Source: Chloroflexota bacterium
GTDB taxonomy: Bacteria; Chloroflexota; Anaerolineae; B4-G1; SLSP01
DNA length: 62,967 nucleotides
Direction of reading: 5' to 3'
NCBI GenBank assembly: GCA_029555965.1
Contig: JAKQHY010000191.1
Span: 1 to 62,967 of the forward strand
Part shown: in pieces, positions 26,454 to 33,070 of the stretch
Layout of the letters: every line of letters begins with the position of its first letter
Numbering within the stretch: position 1 is the first letter of the stretch
Notes under the pieces: model-generated
The model's database searches: none
What the model was told of the DNA's origin: nothing
What the model saw: only the letters and a program-made list of their open reading frames with translations
Translations under genes and position numbers: made by a program

Positions 26454-27326
26454 TCAACTAGACAACGGAGCCTGAAATCCGATGGCAATTTGCGTGCCGG
26501 GTAGATAAGTCAAAGAGGTCTTTTGTATCAAGTCATTTGCCCCTCGCCTCAGAAGTGCTGCTGTTTCTGATCTTATCCATAGATAGCCATTTTGTTGTCT
26601 TACAATTTGCTCTACTCGTGGTAACCCAAGTCCTCCTCTACCTGTTTGACGAGATGTGCGCCCTTGCATAACAGCAAGCAGATGTTTAATAGGTTCTGGG
26701 CCGATATCTTTATGTATTGCGGCCAGACTACCACGTATGCCGCAACCTATATCGCCAACAGAGAGATGTACCTGTACATATCCCTGTTGTTCTGAAGAAT
26801 GTTTCTGGATTAGGACACACCCAAGTTGATCTTGACTATGTTCATAGACATTAGCACAAAGTTCACTGATGACGGAAAGTAGGCCATTCAAGTCGGGGAG
26901 TATTAACCAACGGGAAAAAATGCGGGAAGCGCGCGAAACTATGTTGAGGACGTCATCAGAATTGGAAATCACGGTTATTTCCAAGAGGTTAGGGGTGTAG
27001 GCACTACGTGCCCAACTCTCTTCCAGGGTATCGGGAGTTGTTAGCCAATTATGGCTAACATTGAAAAAATTCATGCGCTGTAAGTACGAATGGATGTTAG
27101 ATGGGATATTTTTCAATTGGAGAGGGTATTCTGAATGTGCCGCAAGTTGCCGGGTTGCAAGTAGTAAAGCGATAATGCCGTAAGGTTTGACAAAGCTTAT
27201 GTGCTTTGCATCCAATATGTACTGTTTAGCTTTGGGGACCTCTGCCAAAGCTGCATAAAACTGTTCTACCGGTAAGACGTCTCCTCCTAAAACATTGGGG
27301 AGTGTTACCACTTCACAGTCGTTCAC
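26454..27326 (-). CDS. STAS domain-GHKL ATPase (anti-sigma-factor-type kinase)
   Basis: This is a 290-aa protein. The N-terminal ~100 residues look like a STAS domain (YILDAKHISFVKPYGIIALL). The rest is a Bergerat-fold ATPase: N box SELCANVYEHS, G1 box VGDIGCGI and G2 box GRGGLGL. There is no His phospho-acceptor domain, so it resembles SpoIIAB/RsbW-type regulators rather than a sensor kinase. The start is GTG 27326; no good ribosome site is visible and a possible promoter (TTGACG, then AATATT) ends just before it, so the mRNA may be leaderless. It is the first gene of the five-gene minus-strand operon. Confidence 0.8.
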   Translation of the reverse strand: MNDCEVVTLPNVLGGDVLPVEQFYAALAEVPKAKQYILDAKHISFVKPYGIIALLLATRQLAAHSEYPLQLKNIPSNIHSYLQRMNFFNVSHNWLTTPDTLEESWARSAYTPNLLEITVISNSDDVLNIVSRASRIFSRWLILPDLNGLLSVISELCANVYEHSQDQLGCVLIQKHSSEQQGYVQVHLSVGDIGCGIRGSLAAIHKDIGPEPIKHLLAVMQGRTSRQTGRGGLGLPRVEQIVRQQNGYLWIRSETAALLRRGANDLIQKTSLTYLPGTQIAIGFQAPLSS

Positions 27327-27337
27327 AAATATTCTCT

Positions 27338-27396
27338 AATGATACTTTTTCGTCAAAAAGTATCATTTCTCCTGTAACTTTGATACTTGAGTATCA
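27338..27396 (-). promoter_or_regulatory. four copies of heptamer TGATACT/AGTATCA upstream of the operon
   Basis: Two palindromes are built from the same half-site. One is a 13-bp stem, AATGATACTTTTT / AAAAAGTATCATT, with loop CGTC (27338-27367), 12 bp before the GTG at 27326. The other is TGATACT-TG-AGTATCA (27381-27396), which overlaps the Fic stop codon. The T- and A-rich stem could also terminate Fic transcription. The repeated half-site favours binding of a dimeric regulator. Confidence 0.7.
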
Positions 27397-28580
27397 TTTC
27401 GTATCTTCATCCAGGATGTTGAGTATCTCTCCGGCGACGTATTGTCGGGGATGTCCACGCTCTGGAACTTGCTGAACAATGTTGGCTTCCTCTAAACGTT
27501 CAATCGTTGCGTTTGCAGTGCGGTAGATAACACCTAAGAACTCCTGGGCCTGGGGTGCGGTGATGAAAGGATTGAGGAAGAGGTTTTTGGCCAGGGTGAG
27601 GGTGTTGGCAGGAGCCTTGATCTGGGCAAGCCGCTCGCGCCAGGCTTCGCGCAGATCTTGGAGATGTTTTGCCCGCACGACGGCGTCTTTGACTTTGTCG
27701 GCCACACCATTGAGGAAGAAGATCACCCACTCTGACCAATCGCCGCGTTCGCTGACGGCGCGCAAGTGGGAATAGTAATCCTCACGGTAACGCTCGAAGT
27801 AGGCACTGAGGTAGAGCAGCGGCAATGGCAACAGGTCCCAACTGACGAGTAGTAGAGAGAGCAAGAGTCGCCCGATATGGCCATTGCCATCCTCAAACGG
27901 GTGGGCGGCCTCAAACTGGTAGTGGATAAAGGCCAAACGCACTAGCGCAGCTTCTTCGGGATCAGCGATGATGTAGGAGGCAAGGTCGGTCATGCATTGT
28001 TGCATTTGCATTGGTGGCGGGGGACGTATTTGGCGTGGTGCAAGTGGTTATCGGGGCCGATGAAGTTTTGAATTTCGCGGAATTCGCCGGGACGGTGGTA
28101 TGCAGCACCGCGTACGCCTTCCATCAGGTGGGCGTGCAGGCCACGAATGAGCCACAAGCTGATGGGTTGACCAAGCTCAATCTGTTCGAGACCGAATTCA
28201 AGAGTGTGGACATAGTTGACGACTTCTTGAGTATCAGCTTCCGATGGCGGTTCCATTTCGCCAGGGGGCGGGGTTTGTCCCTTTTCGTAAGCGTAGAGAT
28301 CGCCGAGGCTGGTGCGTGTGCCTTCGATGCGTGACGAAAGCACGGCCTCACGGCGGATGAAGGGGGCAATGAGCAGGTGTGGATTGGGCAAGGTGCGACC
28401 TAACCCGGCCAGTTCCCCCAGAGCGTGGTCGGCTTTGGAGAGGGTGAGGCGTAGACGTTTGTTGGACCGATTAAGTCCTGGCGGCAAGGGATTAGGCACG
28501 AAGACCCAATACTCGACATCGGCCTGCCGCGCCCGGATCAGGCGCCCGGCGGTGCTATGCTGGAAGCGTTCAGGTTCCAT
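27394..28580 (-). pseudogene. fic: Fic-domain protein (AMPylator-type) split by a frameshift
   Basis: Two overlapping minus-strand frames together make one Fic protein of ~390 aa. The 5' part (28580 to ~28020) is the Fic N-terminal domain with the class II inhibitory motif SSRIEGT and reaches GPDNHLHHAKYVP. The 3' part (from ~28020) continues PPPMQMQQCMTDL, the Fic core HPFEDGNGHIGR and a C-terminal winged helix (AQEFLGVIYRTANATIERL). The break falls in a run of five C on the coding strand (five G at 28019-28023); six would restore the frame. The core motif has His where GNGR is usual. Fic proteins transfer AMP from ATP to Ser/Thr/Tyr of targets. Error, decay or slippage cannot be told apart here. 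Confidence 0.85.
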
Positions 28581-28610
28581 GTTTTACCTTCCAATAAGAT
28601 TTACTTTGCA

Positions 28611-29085
28611 TCACGCAACCTCTGTAATCCCCACAGTCAAATACCGTGCGATGATATAAATGGCGATGGCCTCTTCTACTGAAAATAGATGCCCTTTGCG
28701 TTTTTCTTCCACTTCATCCGGTTCGGTGAATTGCACATCGAATAGGTATGTTTGATGTGAACGTAAACTGCGTTGTTGAGCCAACATAAATCTTTCCATA
28801 CAGATGGCGGTAAAGCATTCCTTACCCCGCGCTTATGTAACAGATCACCCAACGAGGAAGATCGCAATCGTTCCAGTAAGTTTCGCCTATCCGCGAGTTG
28901 CTTGACTAAGCCTTCAATGTGAGCACACGCCATTTCAACTACATAGTGAGCCTGCCATTCGAAATCTTCACTACACCAAGATACATCTGAATGTATTGGA
29001 TAGAGCGGTAAATGGGATACTCTCGTATTTCACATCGAAGCAGTCGCTCTATGGTTTCTTGTTGGGTGGCTAGGTTTCGAGACAC
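28611..29085 (-). pseudogene. decayed minus-strand gene with at least two frameshifts
   Basis: Three successive frames give continuous protein-like sequence: NLATQQETIERLLRCEIREY and following (from ~29085), then ACAHIEGLVKQLADRRNLLE and following to NNAVYVHIKH, then SHQTYLFDVQFTEPDEVEEK and AIAIYIIARYLTVGITEVA, ending at the TGA at 28611. The switches fall near 28980 and 28745. No single frame covers the region and no start is evident. The product is unrecognised; it is a helical, charged protein. Two frameshifts next to a frameshifted Fic gene point to local decay. Confidence 0.6.
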
Positions 29086-29111
29086 GATTACAATTCTCCC
29101 CGCCGGGCAAC

Positions 29112-29139
29112 TTGCACCGGCGAGCAGGTAGGCTATACT
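29112..29139 (+). promoter_or_regulatory. sigma-70-like promoter of a short non-coding unit
   Basis: TTGCAC (29112-29117), 16-bp spacer, TATACT (29134-29139). The start would be near 29146, about 60 nt before a strong terminator, with no ORF between. Confidence 0.5.
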
Positions 29140-29145
29140 CGGTTT

Positions 29146-29208
29146 ACCTGGGCGGTGATGTCGCCTGGGACCTCTCGCCCCGTTGCTCTGATCAGCGCGG
29201 GGCGTTTT
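29146..29208 (+). ncRNA. candidate ~63-nt small RNA
   Basis: The stretch between a sigma-70-like promoter and the terminator at 29176-29208 has no start codon with a ribosome site. It contains a possible short stem before the terminator. It may be a small RNA or only a stray promoter-terminator pair. The family is not recognised. Confidence 0.35.
29176..29208 (+). terminator. rho-independent terminator
   Basis: Stem CGCCCCG (29176-29182) with CGGGGCG (29198-29204) and TTTTCTTT after it. The same CGCCCCG stem with a similar GCTCT-containing loop occurs at 11886-11914. Most of the 312-bp gap 29086-29397 is this unit; the rest shows nothing. Confidence 0.8.
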
Positions 29209-29397
29209 CTTTGGCAGTCCACTGTGGTTAGTGTACCCTCAAACAGACAAACGCGCAAATAATCCTTTCTGCGCTATTTATTGCTTCAACGCTGCATCGG
29301 CAGTCCTGCCGTCCCCAAAACGAGAAAAAATTCTCGTTTGATTACTCCCCATTTCGCGCAATGTGCCTGTATCATCCTGGACACACGGGGCGGAGCT

Positions 29398-29589
29398 ATG
29401 TTACCCACACACTTCGAGAATTTCTCTCGAGGTCGTATCTTTCTGTTCCGGCCAACGGCGAAATCCAATTATTTGATCGCCAAGCCAATCTTTGTGGATC
29501 GTTTACCGGGTATCCTTAATCCTATGGGAGGTCCTGTGACTGTGTACCAAGAATTCGGTGAGTCGCGCGTTGAAATTTATCCCAAATAA
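29398..29589 (+). CDS. small hypothetical protein, 63 aa
   Basis: An ATG at 29398 is preceded by GGGGCGGAG at 5 nt. The 63 residues are mixed basic/hydrophobic (FSRGRIFLFRPTAKSNYLIA), ending VYQEFGESRVEIYPK. No family is recognised and no membrane helix is clear. A credible ribosome site and sensible composition argue for a real small gene. It precedes the STAND-like gene by 124 bp. Confidence 0.4.
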   Translation: MLPTHFENFSRGRIFLFRPTAKSNYLIAKPIFVDRLPGILNPMGGPVTVYQEFGESRVEIYPK

Positions 29590-29633
29590 GGTAAGGCCCT
29601 GCCGCATTGGGGGGCGAGCAACGGCGCTTCTCC

Positions 29634-29670
29634 CGGATTTCCCATTATTGATAACGGATTTCCCATTATT
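29634..29670. repeat. 16-bp direct repeat, 21-bp period
   Basis: CGGATTTCCCATTATT occurs at 29634-29649 and again, identically, at 29655-29670, so the copies are two helical turns apart on one DNA face. They lie 44 bp before the start at 29714, which suits a tandem operator or activator site. Confidence 0.8.
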
Positions 29671-29713
29671 TACGCCACTCCTCCGGTATCCTTGCCCCTT
29701 ACAGGAGGATGTT

Positions 29714-31042
29714 ATGCAACCCAACCCACCCACTAAATACCTGGTCAACCAATTGATCCGCGTACTCAGTGGCTATCGAAATGAGGAAATCACTGACACA
29801 ATGGCGTATGTCTGCCAACGCCTGACGATCACTGTCGCTGCCATGCGCAAGTGGCGCCGGAGTGAAAAGCCGCCAGCAGTGGAGTATGTCCAGGCCCTGG
29901 CTGAGATCGCGGTGGAGGAAGCGGAGGTGAAGCGTAACTGGACGAACGCCTTTTTGACCTGGGGTCGAGTCCCAAACGCCGAGAGCTTGTTACACCACTG
30001 GTTCCCCACTGAACCGTCGGTACAGCACAACCTGCCACTGCGTCCCGGCCTGCCAATGGCCACTTACCCGGCCCTTCAGGCACAGGCAGCGAAATGGCTG
30101 GACCCCACCTCCGCGGTCGCCGTTTGCCAACTGACCGGCCTGGATGCCGTGGTGGCCCATCACTTGGCGTTGGCTTTAGGTTGGGAGGCGGCCAAGCCTT
30201 CCGTCCCACCCCCGACGGCTTACAATGCCGTGATCCGGCTCAGTGCCCTACCGCCGCTATTGACGGCTAACCGCCTCTACCCTACCCTGGAACCCGCACC
30301 TCAACTGGCGGATCTCTGGTGGCAGATCGCCGATGTGTTAGCAGCGCCAGATATTTTCCAGGTCACGGCAGCGGCTCGCCTCCGCCGGGTACGCAGCGCA
30401 TTGCACGCCGCGGGGCACGTTTTACTCATCCTGGAGGGAATGGAAGCCAGCGCGGCCGAGCTCGCAGCATTATTGCCCACTTTCCCGGCTACCACCAAGA
30501 CCCTGCTCATCAGCCGTGTCCAGCTCGATTTTCCGCATACGTTGGTCTTACCTCTGTTGGATTCCCCCACAGCCACCACCCTGGCCGTCCAGGAATGTAC
30601 GCGCCGCGCGTTGTCGCTACCGGACGCGGCCATTGCACACCTGGTCAGGGGGACGTATGGGTTGCCTAGCGCGCTAACCTGGGCCATCGGTGGGATAGCC
30701 AGAGAAGCCTGGAGTGTGGAAAGCGCGCTCCAGCACGTCCATGATCCCCGGGCTCCTTTACAACAGTTTCTCTTCCGCGACCTTAGCCGGCAACTGCAAG
30801 ACACCGCGCCAGACGATTATGCCGCCTGGTTAGCTCTCGCCCACTTCGCCCCCGAAGAAGGCGTCACCCCCGAAAGTCTGGCCCGCGTCCACCCTTATCC
30901 ACCAGCAGCTTGCGCCACCCAATTACAGCACCTGGCGCAGTGGCATCTCGGTCAGTTCACACCGGCAAACATCTTCGTGCTGCATCCACTGGCTTATGCT
31001 TGGGCACGCACTGCCGTCGGTGCTTTACAGGAGTCCGAATGA
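29714..31042 (+). CDS. STAND/NB-ARC-like protein with degenerate P-loop
   Basis: The 442-aa protein starts at ATG 29714 (CAGGAGGATGTT upstream); the frame is open earlier but through the repeat region. Residues ~1-60 look like a helix-turn-helix domain (YVCQRLTITVAAMRKWRR). The centre matches the NB-ARC layout: HVLLILEGMEA where Walker B (LLVLDDVE) normally sits, TKTLLISRVQ as the sensor segment, then a GLPSALTWAIGG box like the NB-ARC GLPLAL. Where the P-loop should be it reads TGLDAVVAHHLALALG, lacking the Gly-Lys-Thr core. It may be a nucleotide-independent regulator or a decaying STAND ATPase. The WD/TPR-type C-terminal repeats usual in this class are absent. Confidence 0.6.
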   Translation: MQPNPPTKYLVNQLIRVLSGYRNEEITDTMAYVCQRLTITVAAMRKWRRSEKPPAVEYVQALAEIAVEEAEVKRNWTNAFLTWGRVPNAESLLHHWFPTEPSVQHNLPLRPGLPMATYPALQAQAAKWLDPTSAVAVCQLTGLDAVVAHHLALALGWEAAKPSVPPPTAYNAVIRLSALPPLLTANRLYPTLEPAPQLADLWWQIADVLAAPDIFQVTAAARLRRVRSALHAAGHVLLILEGMEASAAELAALLPTFPATTKTLLISRVQLDFPHTLVLPLLDSPTATTLAVQECTRRALSLPDAAIAHLVRGTYGLPSALTWAIGGIAREAWSVESALQHVHDPRAPLQQFLFRDLSRQLQDTAPDDYAAWLALAHFAPEEGVTPESLARVHPYPPAACATQLQHLAQWHLGQFTPANIFVLHPLAYAWARTAVGALQESE

Positions 31043-31234
31043 ATTCATGGGACGCTGACTCAAACTGCGATTGTGGGCGTAGGAGTAGCATATTTTAGCT
31101 CAAGGAGGCTTGACACACTCACATTGCACTTGAGAAACGGTAGCTGACTCGGGGTAATGCCAGGGGACGCTTGGCACCTTAACAATCACTAAAAAACGGA
31201 ATCTGGGCATCAGAGAAGGTGGGTGCCCAACTCT

Positions 31235-31262
31235 GGTCCGCGCCCTGGTGAGGGCGTGGACC
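31235..31262 (+). terminator. hairpin, probable terminator
   Basis: GGTCCGCGCCCT (31235-31246) pairs with AGGGCGTGGACC (31251-31262; one wobble pair), loop GGTG, then GGGGTATTTCTT. It is 190 bp after the STAND-like gene. The rest of the 302-bp gap 31043-31344 shows nothing convincing beyond a 19-codon frame overlapping the STAND stop. Confidence 0.55.
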
Positions 31263-31344
31263 GGGGTATTTCTTAAACAGATACAGAAAATCTCACCGGC
31301 GATTGGAATTTGGGTATATTCATAGTAAAGAGAGGAGGGACAGT

Positions 31345-31485
31345 ATGCTTGCTCTCATGATAAAGCTTATTTCCCACATTACGTGGCTCTCCGCCATCTT
31401 CGTTTGGTTTTTCTGGAATCGCGCCAACAGTCCCCCACCCTCGCCCCGCCACACTCATTCCGGACGAACGCGGCGCCGCCGATAA
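31345..31485 (+). CDS. small single-span membrane peptide
   Basis: The ATG at 31345 follows an excellent AGAGGAGGG. The 46-residue product has one hydrophobic helix (MLALMIKLISHITWLSAIF then VWFFW) and a proline-rich, strongly basic tail (RTRRRR). It runs head-on into the XRE repressor gene on the other strand, overlapping its 3' end by 31 bp. Size, composition and proximity to a regulator are reminiscent of toxic or regulatory membrane peptides, but no family is recognised. Confidence 0.5.
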   Translation: MLALMIKLISHITWLSAIFVWFFWNRANSPPPSPRHTHSGRTRRRR

Positions 31486-31808
31486 CGCCATGCCACATAC
31501 TCCATCACTTCCTGGCGTTCATCTGGAGTAAGGTGCTGCATCATATCATACACTTCCCCAAAGGTGAGGGCCTGCTCTGTCGGCAAACGCGACAACAGTC
31601 CGGCCAGGCGGAAGATTTTCTCTTCCGGCAGTTCCAAAGCCACCGCCAATGCCCGGCACAAATCTGGACCAGCGTTCCGATTCCCGTTAATCACATTAGA
31701 GATCGCCACCTGACTAACGCTACACCGCCGCGCCAGTTCGCTCATCGTCCAGCCGCGCGCTTCCATTTCCATCAGTACCCATTCGCCAAAATTCGTCTTT
31801 TCGGTCAT
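31455..31808 (-). CDS. XRE-family helix-turn-helix regulator
   Basis: This 117-aa protein has a Cro/C1-type HTH at ~15-70 (MSELARRCSVSQVAISNVINGNRN). The remaining part (LTFGEVYDMMQHLTPDERQEVMEYV) is a typical C-terminal helix pair of short XRE repressors. It starts at ATG 31808, and a divergent consensus promoter begins 33 bp away (31841). It is a distant paralogue, in layout at least, of the two XRE genes that follow at 31955 and 32530. Confidence 0.85.
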   Translation of the reverse strand: MTEKTNFGEWVLMEMEARGWTMSELARRCSVSQVAISNVINGNRNAGPDLCRALAVALELPEEKIFRLAGLLSRLPTEQALTFGEVYDMMQHLTPDERQEVMEYVAWRYRRRRVRPE

Positions 31809-31840
31809 TGCTCGACTCTTTCAGCACTATAACATGAATC

Positions 31841-31868
31841 TTGACAGGCTCAAATCCAGAGGTATAAT
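31841..31868 (+). promoter_or_regulatory. consensus sigma-70 promoter, module copy 1
   Basis: TTGACA (31841-31846), 16-bp spacer, TATAAT (31863-31868). An AAGGAGAGG ribosome-site-like sequence follows at ~31890, but no ATG comes after it; the frame there is a remnant ending in GFQITQ, antisense to the next XRE gene. Confidence 0.75.
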
Positions 31869-31954
31869 TATTCAATCTGAAGATATATTAAGGAGAGGTA
31901 ACGTACACATCATAACCGTTGCTACTGACTGGACCAATCTGGTTCGCATCGCCA

Positions 31955-32329
31955 TCAAGACTTAGGGGCAGAAGATACATCAGCGTCATGAGGCTGGGTG
32001 TCAAAGGATTTCAAATCACGCAGTAGCGCCAACGCCAGTGGCTGTAATGACGGGCTTAAGCTTTCCAGCAGGGCCTTACCCTCGGCAATCATTATGGACT
32101 CTGCGCCATCAGTGGCTACGGGGAGCAAGCCGGCCTGTCGCAACACAACTTCCGGTTTATATTGAAGCGCCTGAGCGACTCCCATACAGAAGTTGTAATT
32201 CGGTGTTTTCTTGCGCGTCAACATATCACTTACATAGGAGCTAGAAACCCCCATGCGGCGGGCTAACTCATTGTTCCATATATTCAACCGAGCCATTTCG
32301 GCAGTCAACCAATCAATGAAATCGGTCAT
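31955..32329 (-). CDS. XRE-family helix-turn-helix regulator (paralogue 2)
   Basis: This 124-aa protein starts at ATG 32329, preceded by GAAGGAGGAGAACC; a longer frame to 32359 would run through the ribosome site. The HTH lies at ~15-60 (NNELARRMGVSSSYVSDMLTRKK), followed by QALQYKPEVVLRQAGLLP and a helical end (LQPLALALLRDLKSF). It is closely related to the next XRE gene (32530-32904), the two sharing MTDFIDWLTAEMARLNI exactly. It probably represses the divergent promoter at 32424. Confidence 0.88.
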   Translation of the reverse strand: MTDFIDWLTAEMARLNIWNNELARRMGVSSSYVSDMLTRKKTPNYNFCMGVAQALQYKPEVVLRQAGLLPVATDGAESIMIAEGKALLESLSPSLQPLALALLRDLKSFDTQPHDADVSSAPKS

Positions 32330-32423
32330 CGGTTCTCCTCCTTCACTATCACCTGGCATAGCACGTTTTTCTTGAGGGAGTAGATCTCATTACTTCTATT
32401 CAAGAGCAATATACTTCCAAGCG

Positions 32424-32452
32424 TTGACAATAACACAAACTTCGTATACAAT
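32424..32452 (+). promoter_or_regulatory. sigma-70 promoter, module copy 2
   Basis: TTGACA (32424-32429), 17-bp spacer, TACAAT (32447-32452), followed by TTAGATCACTCGAACATAC, shared with copy 3. The 130 bp around it are nearly identical to those around 32998. Confidence 0.7.
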
Positions 32453-32496
32453 TTCATTAGATCACTCGAACATACACCATCAAGAAAGGTAACACG

Positions 32497-32601
32497 ATGC
32501 CAACGTCAGGCGATACTCCATCTACTAAACTACCCCGACTCGTTCGTCGGCGGCGAAGCCGTTCCCTCTCTTTCATCAAAGGCTTTCAAATCACGCAATA
32601 A
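32497..32601 (+). pseudogene. truncated copy of the 33071 HTH gene
   Basis: ATG 32497 opens MPTSGDTPSTKLPRL, nearly the same as MPTSDDTPSTKLPRL at 33071, with the same GAAAGGTAACACG leader. After 15 codons it runs into DNA antisense to the third XRE gene and stops at 32601 (34 aa, ending GFQITQ). This is the joint of a tandem duplication. It could still be translated as a short peptide. Confidence 0.8.
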
Positions 32602-32904
32602 TGCCAGCGCCAATTCCTGGAGCGAGGGACTGAAACTAGCCAACAACGCCCTGATTTCCATAATGGTCACCGACTCTCCACCTTCAGAGGCTTCAGGGAG
32701 CAATCCGGCTTTTCGCAACACAATTTCCGGCTGGTACTGGAGCGCGCGCGCGACTCCCATGCAGAAAGTATAATTGGGCATCCTCTTGCGCGTTAACATA
32801 TCACTCGCTTGGGCATTAGAAGAACCCATGCGACGAGCCAATTCATTATTCCCTATATTTAAGCGTGCCATTTCGGCAGTTAACCAATCAATAAAATCGG
32901 TCAT
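32530..32904 (-). CDS. XRE-family helix-turn-helix regulator (paralogue 3)
   Basis: This 124-aa protein has GGGGGAGAACCG before the ATG at 32904. Its HTH (NNELARRMGSSNAQASDMLTR) differs from paralogue 2 mainly in the recognition helix (SSNAQAS against VSSSYVS), so the two probably read different operators. The rest is closely similar, with an acidic C-terminus (EREGTASPPTNESG). It is the probable repressor of the promoter at 32998, which drives the HTH-zinc protein and the integrase. Confidence 0.88.
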   Translation of the reverse strand: MTDFIDWLTAEMARLNIGNNELARRMGSSNAQASDMLTRKRMPNYTFCMGVARALQYQPEIVLRKAGLLPEASEGGESVTIMEIRALLASFSPSLQELALALLRDLKAFDEREGTASPPTNESG

Positions 32905-32997
32905 CGGTTCTCCCCCTTTTTCATCTACCTATCCAATTGAGTCGGTGGCAAGATTAGTTCCTTTTTGTTCAAGCGTCGTAACAATCATTCGTTGGTA

Positions 32998-33026
32998 TTG
33001 ACAACGATACGAATTTCACATATAAT
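32998..33026 (+). promoter_or_regulatory. perfect sigma-70 promoter for the integrase operon, module copy 3
   Basis: TTGACA (32998-33003), 17-bp spacer, TATAAT (33021-33026). Both hexamers and the spacing are ideal. It leads to ATG 33071 through a leader repeated from copy 2. Confidence 0.85.
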
Positions 33027-33070
33027 CTCATTAGATCACTCGAACATACACCATCAAGAAAGGTAACACG

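Noticed and set aside
29100-29210. Known riboswitch in the structured region before the STAND-like gene
   Set aside because: Only two simple stems are visible and no conserved riboswitch core is recognisable; better described as a promoter-terminator unit.
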